Positions 1 to 6,015 of a stretch of DNA of 11,707 nucleotides are shown in pieces. The translations under genes were made by a program, and so were the position numbers. The DNA is taken from NCBI GenBank assembly GCA_023260935.1, contig JALQTL010000360.1, positions 1-11,707 of the forward strand. Reading direction: 5' to 3'. The DNA comes from Paracoccaceae bacterium. GTDB taxonomy: Bacteria > Pseudomonadota > Alphaproteobacteria > Rhodobacterales > Rhodobacteraceae. A model generated the notes under the pieces. The model saw only the letters and a program-made list of their open reading frames with translations. It ran no database searches and was not told where the DNA came from. Numbering within the stretch: the stretch's first letter is position 1; every line of letters starts with the position of its first letter.

Positions 1-245
1 TGGAGCAAGGCGTTCTGACCGACATCCGCGAAGGCGATGTGGGCGCGATTCTGGGCTGGGGCTTTGCACCGTGGTCGGGCGGGCCTTTCGGCTGGCTTGA
101 CATCATAGGGGCCGCCCGCGCGGTGGCGATCTGCGAAGATCTGACCGCCCGCTTCGGCGCCCGGTTCAGCGCACCGAAGATGCTGCGCGACATGGTGGCA
201 CAGGGCAGCAGCTTCTATCCGCCGGTCGCGGCAAAGGCAGCCTGA
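1..245 (+). CDS. FadB/FadJ-like 3-hydroxyacyl-CoA dehydrogenase, C-terminal end (partial)
   Basis: The reading frame is open from base 3 and ends with TGA at 243-245, giving about 80 C-terminal residues; the start lies outside the window. The segment GWGFAPWSGGPFGWLDIIGA followed by CEDLTARFGARFSAP and a terminal SSFYPP matches the C-terminal helical domain of the multifunctional fatty-acid oxidation subunit (enoyl-CoA hydratase fused to 3-hydroxyacyl-CoA dehydrogenase). In the family this domain completes the dehydrogenase dimer fold of a cytosolic beta-oxidation enzyme. No catalytic residues lie in the visible part, so the choice between FadB and FadJ type cannot be made. Only 10 bases separate its stop from the stop of the convergent Hint-domain gene, leaving no room for a separate terminator. 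Confidence 0.85.
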   Translation, partial: EQGVLTDIREGDVGAILGWGFAPWSGGPFGWLDIIGAARAVAICEDLTARFGARFSAPKMLRDMVAQGSSFYPPVAAKAA

Positions 246-255
246 TCTGCGGGGG

Positions 256-879
256 TCAGGGCGCCAGCGTTCCTGATGCGTGCTGCCTTGCCTTGAGCAG
301 GGCGGCACCGGCCTCTTCGGCCATGATGCAGGCAATCAGGTGCCGCGCCTGCGACAACGTGCAGGACTGATGCCCCGGATCATGCCAGTCCGGGCTGGCC
401 AGCCCTTCCCCGGGGCAGGACAGCAGCACGCCACGGCTGGCATAGATGATCTGCGGTTCGTCAAAGCACAACACCACCGCGGCCTTGCCTTGCGGCGGCC
501 GGGCGCGGTCAATCCCGCGCCAGCCCTGCAAGGCCTGGGCAGGCACCAGCACAAAAGCCTCGCCAAACAGTTCCTCGGCCACATCTGCCTCGATCAGAAC
601 CTTCTGTTCGGGCAAAAGCAGCACCTCGTCACGGTTGTCAAGCGCCCAGGGCGGTACGCACATCGGCCAATGCCCCGCACCATCGGGCAACAGCGTGTGA
701 AACGCACTGCCCACCAGCGGACGCACGCCATTGTCAAAGGTCAGAACCTCATCGCCCGGCATCAGGCTTGCAGCCGGGCGCCAGCCTTGCGGCGTGGCGA
801 TCGCGGTATCAGACACGATCCCCTCGGCAATCGCCGGGGAAGCCCCTGTCATCGAACCGGCTGACGCCTTCCAGACCAT
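256..879 (-). CDS. Hint-domain protein, short Rhodobacteraceae type
   Basis: 207 residues. After about 20 residues the N-terminal part reads GIVSDTAIATPQGWRPAASL, then MPGDEVLTFDNGVRPL. This is the first half of a Hint (Hedgehog/intein) fold: a T-x-I-A-T turn, then a GD-x-V-L-T strand. It is followed by LPEQKVLIEADVAEELFGEAFVLVPA and a helical C-terminal end. Classical Hint domains start with a Cys or Ser nucleophile at the equivalent of Val22-Ser23; no Cys is present here, and Ser23 is the only nucleophile-like residue. Self-splicing is therefore doubtful. I associate proteins of this size and pattern with Rhodobacteraceae, where their role is unknown. There is no signal peptide. The start at 879 has AAAGGG a few bases upstream. 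The gene follows the sulfotransferase after 120 bases on the same strand. Confidence 0.75.
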   Translation of the reverse strand: MVWKASAGSMTGASPAIAEGIVSDTAIATPQGWRPAASLMPGDEVLTFDNGVRPLVGSAFHTLLPDGAGHWPMCVPPWALDNRDEVLLLPEQKVLIEADVAEELFGEAFVLVPAQALQGWRGIDRARPPQGKAAVVLCFDEPQIIYASRGVLLSCPGEGLASPDWHDPGHQSCTLSQARHLIACIMAEEAGAALLKARQHASGTLAP

Positions 880-931
880 CTTGCCCTTTCAACCCTGACA
901 ACGGCTCATGTTGTGCCATGACCGCGCCATG

Positions 932-998
932 CCTTGCTGGCCCGAAAGATGGCGTTTTGTGCAGCAAGGTTGCGGCAGAAACGTGACCTGTGGGTCAG
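932..998 (-). other. Intergenic inverted repeats between the sulfotransferase and Hint genes
   Basis: Two inverted repeats lie in the 120-base gap. TGACC at 984-988 and GGTCA at 993-997 form a 5-bp stem with a 4-base loop directly after the sulfotransferase stop (- strand), followed by CGTTTC; this is a weak terminator candidate. CCTTGCTG at 932-939 and CAGCAAGG at 962-969 are perfect 8-base arms 22 bases apart, upstream of the Hint gene, and could be an operator or a longer hairpin. Neither has a strong T-run, so the roles are guesses. Confidence 0.3.
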
Positions 999-999
999 A

Positions 1000-1656
1000 T
1001 CAGGCGCAATCGTCAAAGCCATAGCCGAAGCGGGCGATATCCTCGGCACAGGCTGAAGCCAGAAGGGCCGCATCGGCATCGCTGAAATAGGGCCGCCAGT
1101 CCCGCGCGCGCGCCGAGGCATTCACCCGGTCTATGCGCAAAGGAAAGCCCAGATGCGCCTCGACCGGGGCGATGTCTTCGGCAAAGCGTTCCAGCCTTAC
1201 GAAACAGCAGGGATGTTCATCACCCGCCCTGGTGCGCAGATAGGCCCCATAGGGCCACAGCCGAAGGCTGGTGATGGTCTGCGGATGGTTCAGGAAGCCC
1301 GAAAAATCATGCGTCCGTGCCAGACCCACGGCCGGGTGGGCAAAGGTCTGGCCGCGCAACCAGTGGTAATAGCTGACCGCACGGTCCCAAGGGTTGCGCA
1401 CCAGCGCAAAGGCAAGGAAACTGGCAATCTCGGCATCGTCCAGCAGCCCGGAAATATCGGCAAGGGTGGAATGCTTCCAGATCCGCCCCGCAGCCTTTAC
1501 CCCCTTCAGCCGGCCACGACGCGCCCGGGCCTTGGGCGTATCGCCGATCAGGATATCATCCTTCATCGCCCGCGCCTCCAGCGCCAGCGAAAGGGCAGTG
1601 CCCCCGGTCTTGGGGATATGCACAAAGATGAACCGCCGCCCCCGAGAGATGATCAT
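1000..1656 (-). CDS. Sulfotransferase family protein (PAPS-dependent)
   Basis: 218 residues. It begins with MIISRGRRFIFVHIPKTGGT; residues 13-20 (HIPKTGGT) are the 5'-phosphosulfate binding loop of the sulfotransferase-2 family. Residues 85-97 (LVRNPWDRAVSYY) are the 3'-phosphate binding motif with the family's R-N-P and following Ser. Such enzymes move a sulfuryl group from PAPS to a carbohydrate or other acceptor; the acceptor cannot be read from sequence. There is no signal peptide or membrane segment, so it is probably cytosolic. No clear ribosome binding site precedes the ATG at 1656, and the gene begins only 16 bases after a large palindrome that probably ends the upstream operon, so expression may be low or depend on read-through. 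Length is typical of short bacterial members. Confidence 0.85.
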   Translation of the reverse strand: MIISRGRRFIFVHIPKTGGTALSLALEARAMKDDILIGDTPKARARRGRLKGVKAAGRIWKHSTLADISGLLDDAEIASFLAFALVRNPWDRAVSYYHWLRGQTFAHPAVGLARTHDFSGFLNHPQTITSLRLWPYGAYLRTRAGDEHPCCFVRLERFAEDIAPVEAHLGFPLRIDRVNASARARDWRPYFSDADAALLASACAEDIARFGYGFDDCA

Positions 1657-1672
1657 GGCGCTGACCCGGCCA

Positions 1673-1757
1673 ATTGCACCTTTCTCAAATACTCCCCGCG
1701 GAGCGGCCGGCGGTTGCAGTCGACGCCTCCGGCGGGAGTATTTTCAAAAGGTGCAAT
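1673..1757 (-). terminator. Long imperfect palindrome, probable terminator after the hydroxyacid dehydrogenase gene
   Basis: The outer arms ATTGCACCTTT (1673-1683) and AAAGGTGCAAT (1747-1757) are perfectly complementary over 11 bases. After a 3-base mismatch, AAATACTCCC (1687-1696) pairs with GGGAGTATTT (1734-1743). The inner ends each form their own small GC-rich palindrome (CTCCCCGCGGAG at 1692-1703; CTCCGGCGGGAG at 1727-1738). On either strand the inner stem is followed by a T-containing tract, so it could stop transcription from both sides. It starts 7 bases past the hydroxyacid dehydrogenase stop and separates that operon from the sulfotransferase. The GC-rich stem with AAATACTCC is, from memory, a frequent intergenic motif in Rhodobacteraceae. 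Confidence 0.65.
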
Positions 1758-1764
1758 CACAGCG

Positions 1765-2712
1765 TCACACGGCATTGGGCAGCGGGCGCCCCTCGGCAAA
1801 GGCGATCAGATTATCGACCGCCATCATCCCCATGTTCTGCCGCACCTCCAGCGCCGCTGTGCCCAGATGCGGCAGCAGTGTCACGTTTTCCATCGCTGTC
1901 AGCGCCGCGGGCACCTGAGGCTCGAACTCATAGACATCAAGCCCGGCCCCGGCGATCCGCCCGGCGGTCAGCGCTTCGATCAGCGCCGCCTCGTCCACCA
2001 CATCGCCGCGGCTGATGTTCACGAACAGCGCATGCGGCTGCATATGGGAGATCGCCGCGGCGTTGATCAGGTGATGCGTAGCTGGCCCGCCGGGCACAGC
2101 CACCACCACGATATCAGCCGCCATCGCCTCGGCCATCGGCACTTGCCGGGCCGGCACCCCCGGATCGGCCACGGGAGAGCGGTTGAAAAACACCACCTCC
2201 ATCCCGAAACCGGCCTGACAGCGCCGGGCAATCGCCTTGCCGATACGCCCCATGCCGATGATCCCCAGACGCTTGCCCGAAACATGCATCCCGAGCATCT
2301 GGGTCGGGTGCCAGCCTTCCCAGCGGCCTGCCCGCAAGAGCCGCTCCCCTTCGCCCGCGCGGCGTGCGGTCATCAGGATCAGCGTCAGTGCGATATCGGC
2401 GGTGGCATCGGTCACCGCACCGGGGGTGTTCGACACCGCCAGCCCGGCCGCCCGCGCGGCCGCCACGTCGATATGGTTGTAGCCCACCCCGAAATTCGCC
2501 AGAAGCCGTGCCCGGGGGGCCGGCACATCGGCAAAGACATCTGCCTGATAGCGGTCGCCCAGCGTGGGCAGGATCAGGTCGAAGCCCGAAAGCGAGGCGC
2601 GCAGTTCCGCCGCCGAAAGCGGCAGCGTGCTTTCGCGGGCAGTCACGTCAAAGCGTGACCGTGCCGCCTGCATGACCGCTTCGGGAAGCGGGCGCGTGAT
2701 CAACAGTTTCAT
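1765..2712 (-). CDS. D-2-hydroxyacid dehydrogenase (glyoxylate/hydroxypyruvate reductase type)
   Basis: 315 residues, normal for the family. The Rossmann loop is GIIGMGRIG at 150-158. The catalytic triad is visible: Arg235 in NISRGDVVDE, Glu264 in DVYEFEP and His282 in LLPHLGTA. The substrate-side segment NFGVGYNHIDV at 73-83 is typical of glyoxylate reductases. Strand beta-2 of the cofactor domain ends FFNRSP (175-180), with Asn-Arg-Ser where NAD-specific enzymes carry an Asp, which suggests NADPH preference (inference). It probably reduces glyoxylate or hydroxypyruvate in the cytosol. It is the last gene of a - strand operon: its ATG directly abuts the csaA stop codon with no gap, implying coupled translation. 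The exact substrate is not provable, so no symbol is given. Confidence 0.88.
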   Translation of the reverse strand: MKLLITRPLPEAVMQAARSRFDVTARESTLPLSAAELRASLSGFDLILPTLGDRYQADVFADVPAPRARLLANFGVGYNHIDVAAARAAGLAVSNTPGAVTDATADIALTLILMTARRAGEGERLLRAGRWEGWHPTQMLGMHVSGKRLGIIGMGRIGKAIARRCQAGFGMEVVFFNRSPVADPGVPARQVPMAEAMAADIVVVAVPGGPATHHLINAAAISHMQPHALFVNISRGDVVDEAALIEALTAGRIAGAGLDVYEFEPQVPAALTAMENVTLLPHLGTAALEVRQNMGMMAVDNLIAFAEGRPLPNAV

Positions 2713-3048
2713 TCAGAACATCCTTCCGCCAAGTGGCACATCCTGATCCGGGGCCAGCAAGACAACCTCTCCGTCAGCGTCGGGCACGCCCAGCACCAGT
2801 ACCTCGGACATCACCTTGCCGATTTGCCGGGGCGGGAAATTGACCACCCCCATCACCAGACGCCCCACCAGATCTTCGGGACGGTAATGGCGGGTGATCT
2901 GCGCACTGGAGCGTTTTTCGCCGATCTCGGGGCCGAAATCGACCCAGAGCTTGATCGCGGGCTTGCGCGCCTCGGGGTAGGGTTCGGCCCGGGTGATCCG
3001 GCCGACACGGATGTCGATCTTCTGGAAATCATCATAGCTGATGGTCAT
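2713..3048 (-). CDS. csaA: CsaA-type tRNA-binding protein
   Basis: 111 residues, the standard length of stand-alone CsaA proteins. It is a single tRNA-binding OB-fold: DIRVGRI near 12-18, SSAQIT at 47-52, and NFPPRQIGKVMSEVL at 70-84, a hallmark of this family (related to the C-terminal domain of methionyl-tRNA synthetase and to Arc1p/Trbp111). In other bacteria CsaA dimers bind tRNA and have been linked to protein export or chaperone activity; the role here is inferred. It sits between proC (4-base ATGA overlap) and the hydroxyacid dehydrogenase (zero-base gap), so all three are probably made from one transcript. Confidence 0.9.
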   Translation of the reverse strand: MTISYDDFQKIDIRVGRITRAEPYPEARKPAIKLWVDFGPEIGEKRSSAQITRHYRPEDLVGRLVMGVVNFPPRQIGKVMSEVLVLGVPDADGEVVLLAPDQDVPLGGRMF

Positions 3049-3866
3049 TTGCCCAACTCCCGCCCACGGTCGGCCGCCGCCTTGACCGCCCGCTTCAGGA
3101 TGGCAGGAAAGCCGGTGGCATCGTCCATCAGAACCGCAAGTGCCGCGGCCGTGGTGCCCCCGGGCGAGGTGACGTTGATGCGCAGCTCCGTCGCCGTTTC
3201 CGGCGCCCGATGCGCCAGTTCCCCCGCCCCGCTGACCGTAGCCCGCGCCAGCTGCATAGCCAGCCCGGAGGGCAACCCCTCGGCCTCGCCCGCCGCGGCC
3301 AGTGCTTCGATCAGATGAAACACATAGGCCGGGCCGGAACCGGAAACGGCCGTGACGGCATCCATCTGATGCTCGCCTTCCAGCCGCACCACCTGCCCCA
3401 CGGCGGACAACAAGGCCTCGGCCAGAACCAGATCGGCCTCTGTTGCCGCTGCATTGCCGATGATGGCCGTAATGCCCCGGCCAACGGCAGCCGGCGTGTT
3501 GGGCATCGACCGCACGATCCGGGTGCCGGGGCCAAAGGCGGCCTCATAGGTGGCAATGGTGGTGCCGGCCGCCACGGTCAGGATCAGCACATCCTTGCGG
3601 CCAAGTCCGGCGATCTGCGAAAGAACCGTGCCCATCATCTGCGGCTTGACCGCAATCAGCACCACGGCGGGCGCATCCGGCATCCCATCGTTCAGGTGCA
3701 GGCCCTTTTCGGCCAGCCCGCCAAGCCAGGCTGAAGGATTCGGGTCCAGCACCCAGATGGATCCGGGCAAAAGCCCCTGCCCCAGCCAGCCCTGCAACAT
3801 GGCTGACCCCATCTTTCCACATCCCACCAGCACAAGGCCGCGGCTGTTGATCTTGTCCAACGTCAT
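3045..3866 (-). CDS. proC: Pyrroline-5-carboxylate reductase
   Basis: 273 residues, full length. This enzyme carries out the last step of proline synthesis: NAD(P)H-dependent reduction of pyrroline-5-carboxylate to proline in the cytosol. Evidence: N-terminal Rossmann loop GCGKMG at 15-20, AVKPQ at 72-76, RSMPNTPA at 119-126, the signature AVSGSGPAYVFHLIEAL at 173-189, and the C-terminal dimer/active-site segment NVTSPGGTT at 231-239. The ATG at 3866 is preceded by GGGGATCACA, whose GGGGA can serve as ribosome binding site; these bases form one arm of a small hairpin. proC follows the ybjN-like gene after 27 bases and overlaps csaA by four bases. Confidence 0.95.
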   Translation of the reverse strand: MTLDKINSRGLVLVGCGKMGSAMLQGWLGQGLLPGSIWVLDPNPSAWLGGLAEKGLHLNDGMPDAPAVVLIAVKPQMMGTVLSQIAGLGRKDVLILTVAAGTTIATYEAAFGPGTRIVRSMPNTPAAVGRGITAIIGNAAATEADLVLAEALLSAVGQVVRLEGEHQMDAVTAVSGSGPAYVFHLIEALAAAGEAEGLPSGLAMQLARATVSGAGELAHRAPETATELRINVTSPGGTTAAALAVLMDDATGFPAILKRAVKAAADRGRELGK

Positions 3867-3872
3867 TGTGAT

Positions 3873-3888
3873 CCCCGTCTTAACGGGG
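3873..3888 (-). promoter_or_regulatory. Hairpin covering the proC ribosome binding site
   Basis: CCCCGT (3873-3878) and ACGGGG (3883-3888) are perfectly complementary with a CTTA loop. Read on the - strand, the second arm supplies GGGGA, the only Shine-Dalgarno-like sequence before the proC ATG (spacing 5 bases). No T-run follows, so it looks less like a terminator than a structure that could mask the site or protect the mRNA end within the ybjN-proC transcript. The effect on translation is inferred. Confidence 0.45.
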
Positions 3889-3893
3889 CAAGG

Positions 3894-4397
3894 TTAGGCC
3901 CGACCGTAGGCCTCGGCAATGGCAACCTTCACCGCTTCGGCGGGGCATTTGTCGCCCCAGCCCACAAGCTGGAAGGCCGGATAGAACCGTTCGGCCGCCA
4001 TCACCGCGCTGGCAATCAGCCGGTCGATCTGTTCCGGACCCGCCGCCTGCCCGCCCGCCAAGACCAGACCATAGCGCCAGACCATCAGACGCTGCTCTTC
4101 CCAATAGGTGAAGGCGCCGGTCCAGACCATGTCATTGCAGCGGTTCAGCACGTCATAAAGCAGCGGCAGCTTGCCTTCCGGAGGCTCCAGTTCAAAGGTG
4201 CAGATCAGCCGCAGCGTTTCATCCTGCGGCGACCAGGCTAGGGTCAGCGCATAGGTCCGCCACTGCCCTTCCACGGCCATGGCAATCTGGTCATCTGTAA
4301 CGCGGTCAAACTCCCAATCATGGTGTTCGGCAAGCGTCTCCACGATATCGATCGGGTGAAGCTCGTCTCTTGACAGGAAGTCTTCGGAAAGTGACAT
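3894..4397 (-). CDS. YbjN domain-containing protein
   Basis: 167 residues without membrane segments or signal peptide. The body fits the YbjN family: an N-terminal helix-strand segment HPIDIVETLAEHHDWEFDRVTDDQIAMAVEG, a core strand pattern TYALTLAWSPQDETLRLICTFEL, then PLLYDVLNRCNDMVWTGAFTYWEEQRLMVWRYGL and a C-terminal helix AVMAAERFYPAFQLV. The fold resembles type III secretion chaperones; in E. coli YbjN affects motility and stress traits, but no biochemical activity is established. In Rhodobacteraceae it commonly precedes proC, as here (27 bases apart). Together with proC, csaA and the hydroxyacid dehydrogenase it likely forms one operon transcribed from within the 4398-4764 gap. Confidence 0.85.
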   Translation of the reverse strand: MSLSEDFLSRDELHPIDIVETLAEHHDWEFDRVTDDQIAMAVEGQWRTYALTLAWSPQDETLRLICTFELEPPEGKLPLLYDVLNRCNDMVWTGAFTYWEEQRLMVWRYGLVLAGGQAAGPEQIDRLIASAVMAAERFYPAFQLVGWGDKCPAEAVKVAIAEAYGRA

Positions 4398-4764
4398 TGC
4401 CCGGCCTCTTTATGATGCCCCCCGCAAGCCAATGACCCACAGGATGCTGGGTGTCTGGCAAGGCGCTGCGTTTGCCCGACAGAACCCTTACTAGATATGG
4501 TGTTCCAGAAGCGGAAGCCTGTAAAGCGATTTCTTGGGAAATCTTCTGTGGACAACTCACATCGCGTCGGTCGGACAGCGCGGCCAAGGCCACAGTCGGG
4601 CGCTACGGCGCCGCATTGTGCAGGGACAATGTGCAGGGTGTCTGCTGGGGGATCAGAGCGCGGAGAAAGGCCGGCCGCACCGGCCTTGCCCCCCCTGGCC
4701 GCATCAGAAAGGGCGGGCAGGCGGGGGAATCCCCCCCAACCAAACACCGTAGAAGATGCCGACC
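4398..4764. other. 367-base intergenic region between ubiK and the ybjN-like gene
   Basis: No convincing gene is seen. The open frames on both strands have no family resemblance and no good ribosome binding site. The region must hold the promoter for the ybjN-proC-csaA operon (- strand), but no clear -35/-10 pair stands out. Palindromes present: GATTTC/GAAATC at 4528-4543, GGGGG/CCCCC at 4723-4735, and a strong terminator-like hairpin at 4667-4687. One isolated TGTGGACAA at 4547-4555 resembles a DnaA box. A small RNA cannot be excluded. Confidence 0.5.
4664..4687 (-). terminator. Probable rho-independent terminator of ubiK
   Basis: AAGGCCGG (4667-4674) and CCGGCCTT (4680-4687) form a perfect 8-bp GC-rich stem with a 5-base loop. 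On the - strand the stem ends in CCTT followed by TCTCC, a short T-containing tail. It lies about 80 bases past the ubiK stop, with a second GGGGG/CCCCC hairpin (4723-4735) in between. The T-run is short, so efficiency is uncertain. Confidence 0.55.
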
Positions 4765-5013
4765 TTATTTCCCGGCGGCCGCTTCCAGCGCGGCAATGCG
4801 GCGCGACAGCGCTTCGTTCTCTTCCCGGGCCTTGACGGCCATGGCGCGGACGGCCTCGAACTCTTCACGGGTCACGAAATCACGATCCGCCATCCACCGG
4901 TCCATCAGGCTTTTCATCGCTGTTTCGGCTTCGGTCTTGGCACCCTGCGCGACGCCCATGGCATTCGTCATCAGCTGGCTCATGTCGTCAAAGAACTTGT
5001 TGCGGGTCTGCAT
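4765..5013 (-). CDS. ubiK: UbiK-type ubiquinone biosynthesis accessory factor (BMFP family)
   Basis: 82 residues, the normal size of this family. The N-terminal part MQTRNKFFDDMSQLMTNAMG forms an amphipathic helix; the C-terminal part from about residue 48 (EEFEAVRAMAVKAREENEALSRRIAALEA) is a predicted trimeric coiled coil. In E. coli UbiK binds UbiJ and assists the aerobic ubiquinone hydroxylation complex, possibly by handling lipid intermediates; that function is transferred by homology. The ATG at 5013 was chosen because AAGGA lies 8 bases upstream; the in-frame ATG at 5022 directly abuts that sequence and would have no usable site. It is transcribed divergently from lgt. Confidence 0.85.
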   Translation of the reverse strand: MQTRNKFFDDMSQLMTNAMGVAQGAKTEAETAMKSLMDRWMADRDFVTREEFEAVRAMAVKAREENEALSRRIAALEAAAGK

Positions 5014-5042
5014 GGCCGTCATCCTTGTGCTCTCTTGCCCCC

Positions 5043-5071
5043 TATATGGCGCGCGGCGGGACGCATCACAA
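5043..5071 (-). promoter_or_regulatory. Candidate ubiK promoter
   Basis: Read on the - strand, TTGTGA (5066-5071) and CATATA (5043-5048) are spaced by exactly 17 bases, and the -10 lies about 30 bases before the chosen ubiK start. The -10 is only a partial match to the consensus, as is common in alphaproteobacteria. It abuts the inverted repeat at 5072-5111. Confidence 0.45.
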
Positions 5072-5114
5072 GTCGGCAAGGCTGATTGACTTCGCCGCAG
5101 CCCTTGCCGACAAG
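5072..5114 (+). promoter_or_regulatory. Candidate lgt promoter within a strong inverted repeat
   Basis: GTCGGCAAGG (5072-5081) and CCTTGCCGAC (5102-5111) are perfect 10-base arms. They extend inward by CTG/CAG (5082-5084, 5098-5100) after a one-base bulge, leaving a 13-base loop. Inside lies TTGACT (5086-5091), a good -35, with GACAAG (5109-5114) 17 bases later as a weak -10. Arms flanking a -35 and touching a -10 suggest an operator, but if transcription begins further upstream it would instead form a hairpin in the lgt leader. Confidence 0.45.
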
Positions 5115-5139
5115 GCAATGACACGAAGCCGAGGCGTGC

Positions 5140-6015
5140 ATGTCCTATATCCCTTTTCCCGCCATCTCTCCCGAGATCTTTTCGATCGACATCTTCGGGG
5201 TGACCTTTGCCCTGCGCTGGTATGCGCTGGCCTATATCGCGGGCATCCTGATTGGCTGGCGGCTGGCGGTGGCGGCGGTGAACCGCCCGGCGCTTTGGAC
5301 GGGTGGCCCGCCGATGACAGCCGATCAGGTGGAACGCCTGCTGACATGGGTGATCCTGGGCGTGATCCTGGGCGGGCGGCTGGGGTTCGTGCTGTTCTAC
5401 CAACCGGGCTATTACCTTCAGAACCCCGGAGATATCCTGCGGATCTGGGAAGGTGGCATGTCGTTTCATGGCGGCTTTCTGGGCGTGGTGGTGGCCGCGC
5501 TGCTGTTCTGCCGGACCGAGGGCATTCCGCTGCTGAAGACGGCCGACCTGATGGCACTGGCCACGCCGCCGGGGCTGCTGCTGGGGCGCGTCGCAAATTT
5601 CATCAATGCCGAGCTTTGGGGCCGCCCCACGACCCTGCCTTGGGGCGTGGCCTTTCCGGGGCAGGCCGCGCAAAGCTGCCCTGACGTGCTGGGCATCTGC
5701 GCCCGCCATCCCAGCCAGCTTTACGAGGCGCTGCTGGAAGGGGCGCTGCTGGGGCTTGTGCTGATCTGGCTTGCTTGGCGCCGGGGCTGGCTGCGCCATC
5801 CGGGCCGGATTGCCGGGCTTTTCTTTGCCGGTTACGGCCTTGCCCGCTTCATGGTGGAATTCGTCCGCCAGCCCGACGCCCAGTTCATCAGCGAAGGCAA
5901 CCCGCTGGGGCTGGCGCTGCATCTGGGCGGGTATGGGCTGACGATGGGCCAGATCCTTTCACTGCCGATGATACTGATCGGCCTTGGCCTGACCCTGCGC
6001 ACGCGGGCCAGATGA
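5140..6015 (+). CDS. lgt: Prolipoprotein diacylglyceryl transferase
   Basis: 291 residues. This inner-membrane enzyme moves diacylglycerol from phosphatidylglycerol to the lipobox cysteine of prelipoproteins, the first step of lipoprotein maturation. Visible signatures: RWYALAYIAGILIGWRLA (first membrane segments), GGRLGFVLFY near 78-87, WEGGMSFHGG at 103-112 with His110 (equivalent to the essential His103 of E. coli), GRVANFINAELWG at 149-161 with Arg150 (equivalent to Arg143), and RHPSQLYEA at 189-197. Several hydrophobic segments agree with the seven-helix topology. The ATG at 5140 has GAGG about 6-10 bases upstream. Its stop overlaps the start of the next gene in ATGA, implying coupled translation. 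A cysteine-bearing loop, SCPDVLGICARH (179-190), is typical of this group. Confidence 0.96.
   Translation: MSYIPFPAISPEIFSIDIFGVTFALRWYALAYIAGILIGWRLAVAAVNRPALWTGGPPMTADQVERLLTWVILGVILGGRLGFVLFYQPGYYLQNPGDILRIWEGGMSFHGGFLGVVVAALLFCRTEGIPLLKTADLMALATPPGLLLGRVANFINAELWGRPTTLPWGVAFPGQAAQSCPDVLGICARHPSQLYEALLEGALLGLVLIWLAWRRGWLRHPGRIAGLFFAGYGLARFMVEFVRQPDAQFISEGNPLGLALHLGGYGLTMGQILSLPMILIGLGLTLRTRAR

Noticed and set aside
1153..2658. Long open frame on the + strand (501 codons)
   Set aside because: It lies antisense to the sulfotransferase and the hydroxyacid dehydrogenase. Its protein is a His/Pro/Arg/Gln-rich string without family resemblance, as expected from a GC-rich shadow frame.
4547..4555. 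TGTGGACAA resembling a DnaA box
   Set aside because: It is a single, imperfect copy without neighbouring boxes, an AT-rich unwinding region or replication genes, so it does not support an origin.
5023..5922. Extension of the ubiK frame upstream to 5922 on the - strand
   Set aside because: The extension is antisense to lgt and has low-complexity composition; the UbiK-like part begins at 5013 with its own ribosome binding site.
5775..6011. Extension of the methyltransferase frame into lgt
   Set aside because: The extra residues have shadow-frame composition, and family similarity starts at the ATG overlapping the lgt stop.
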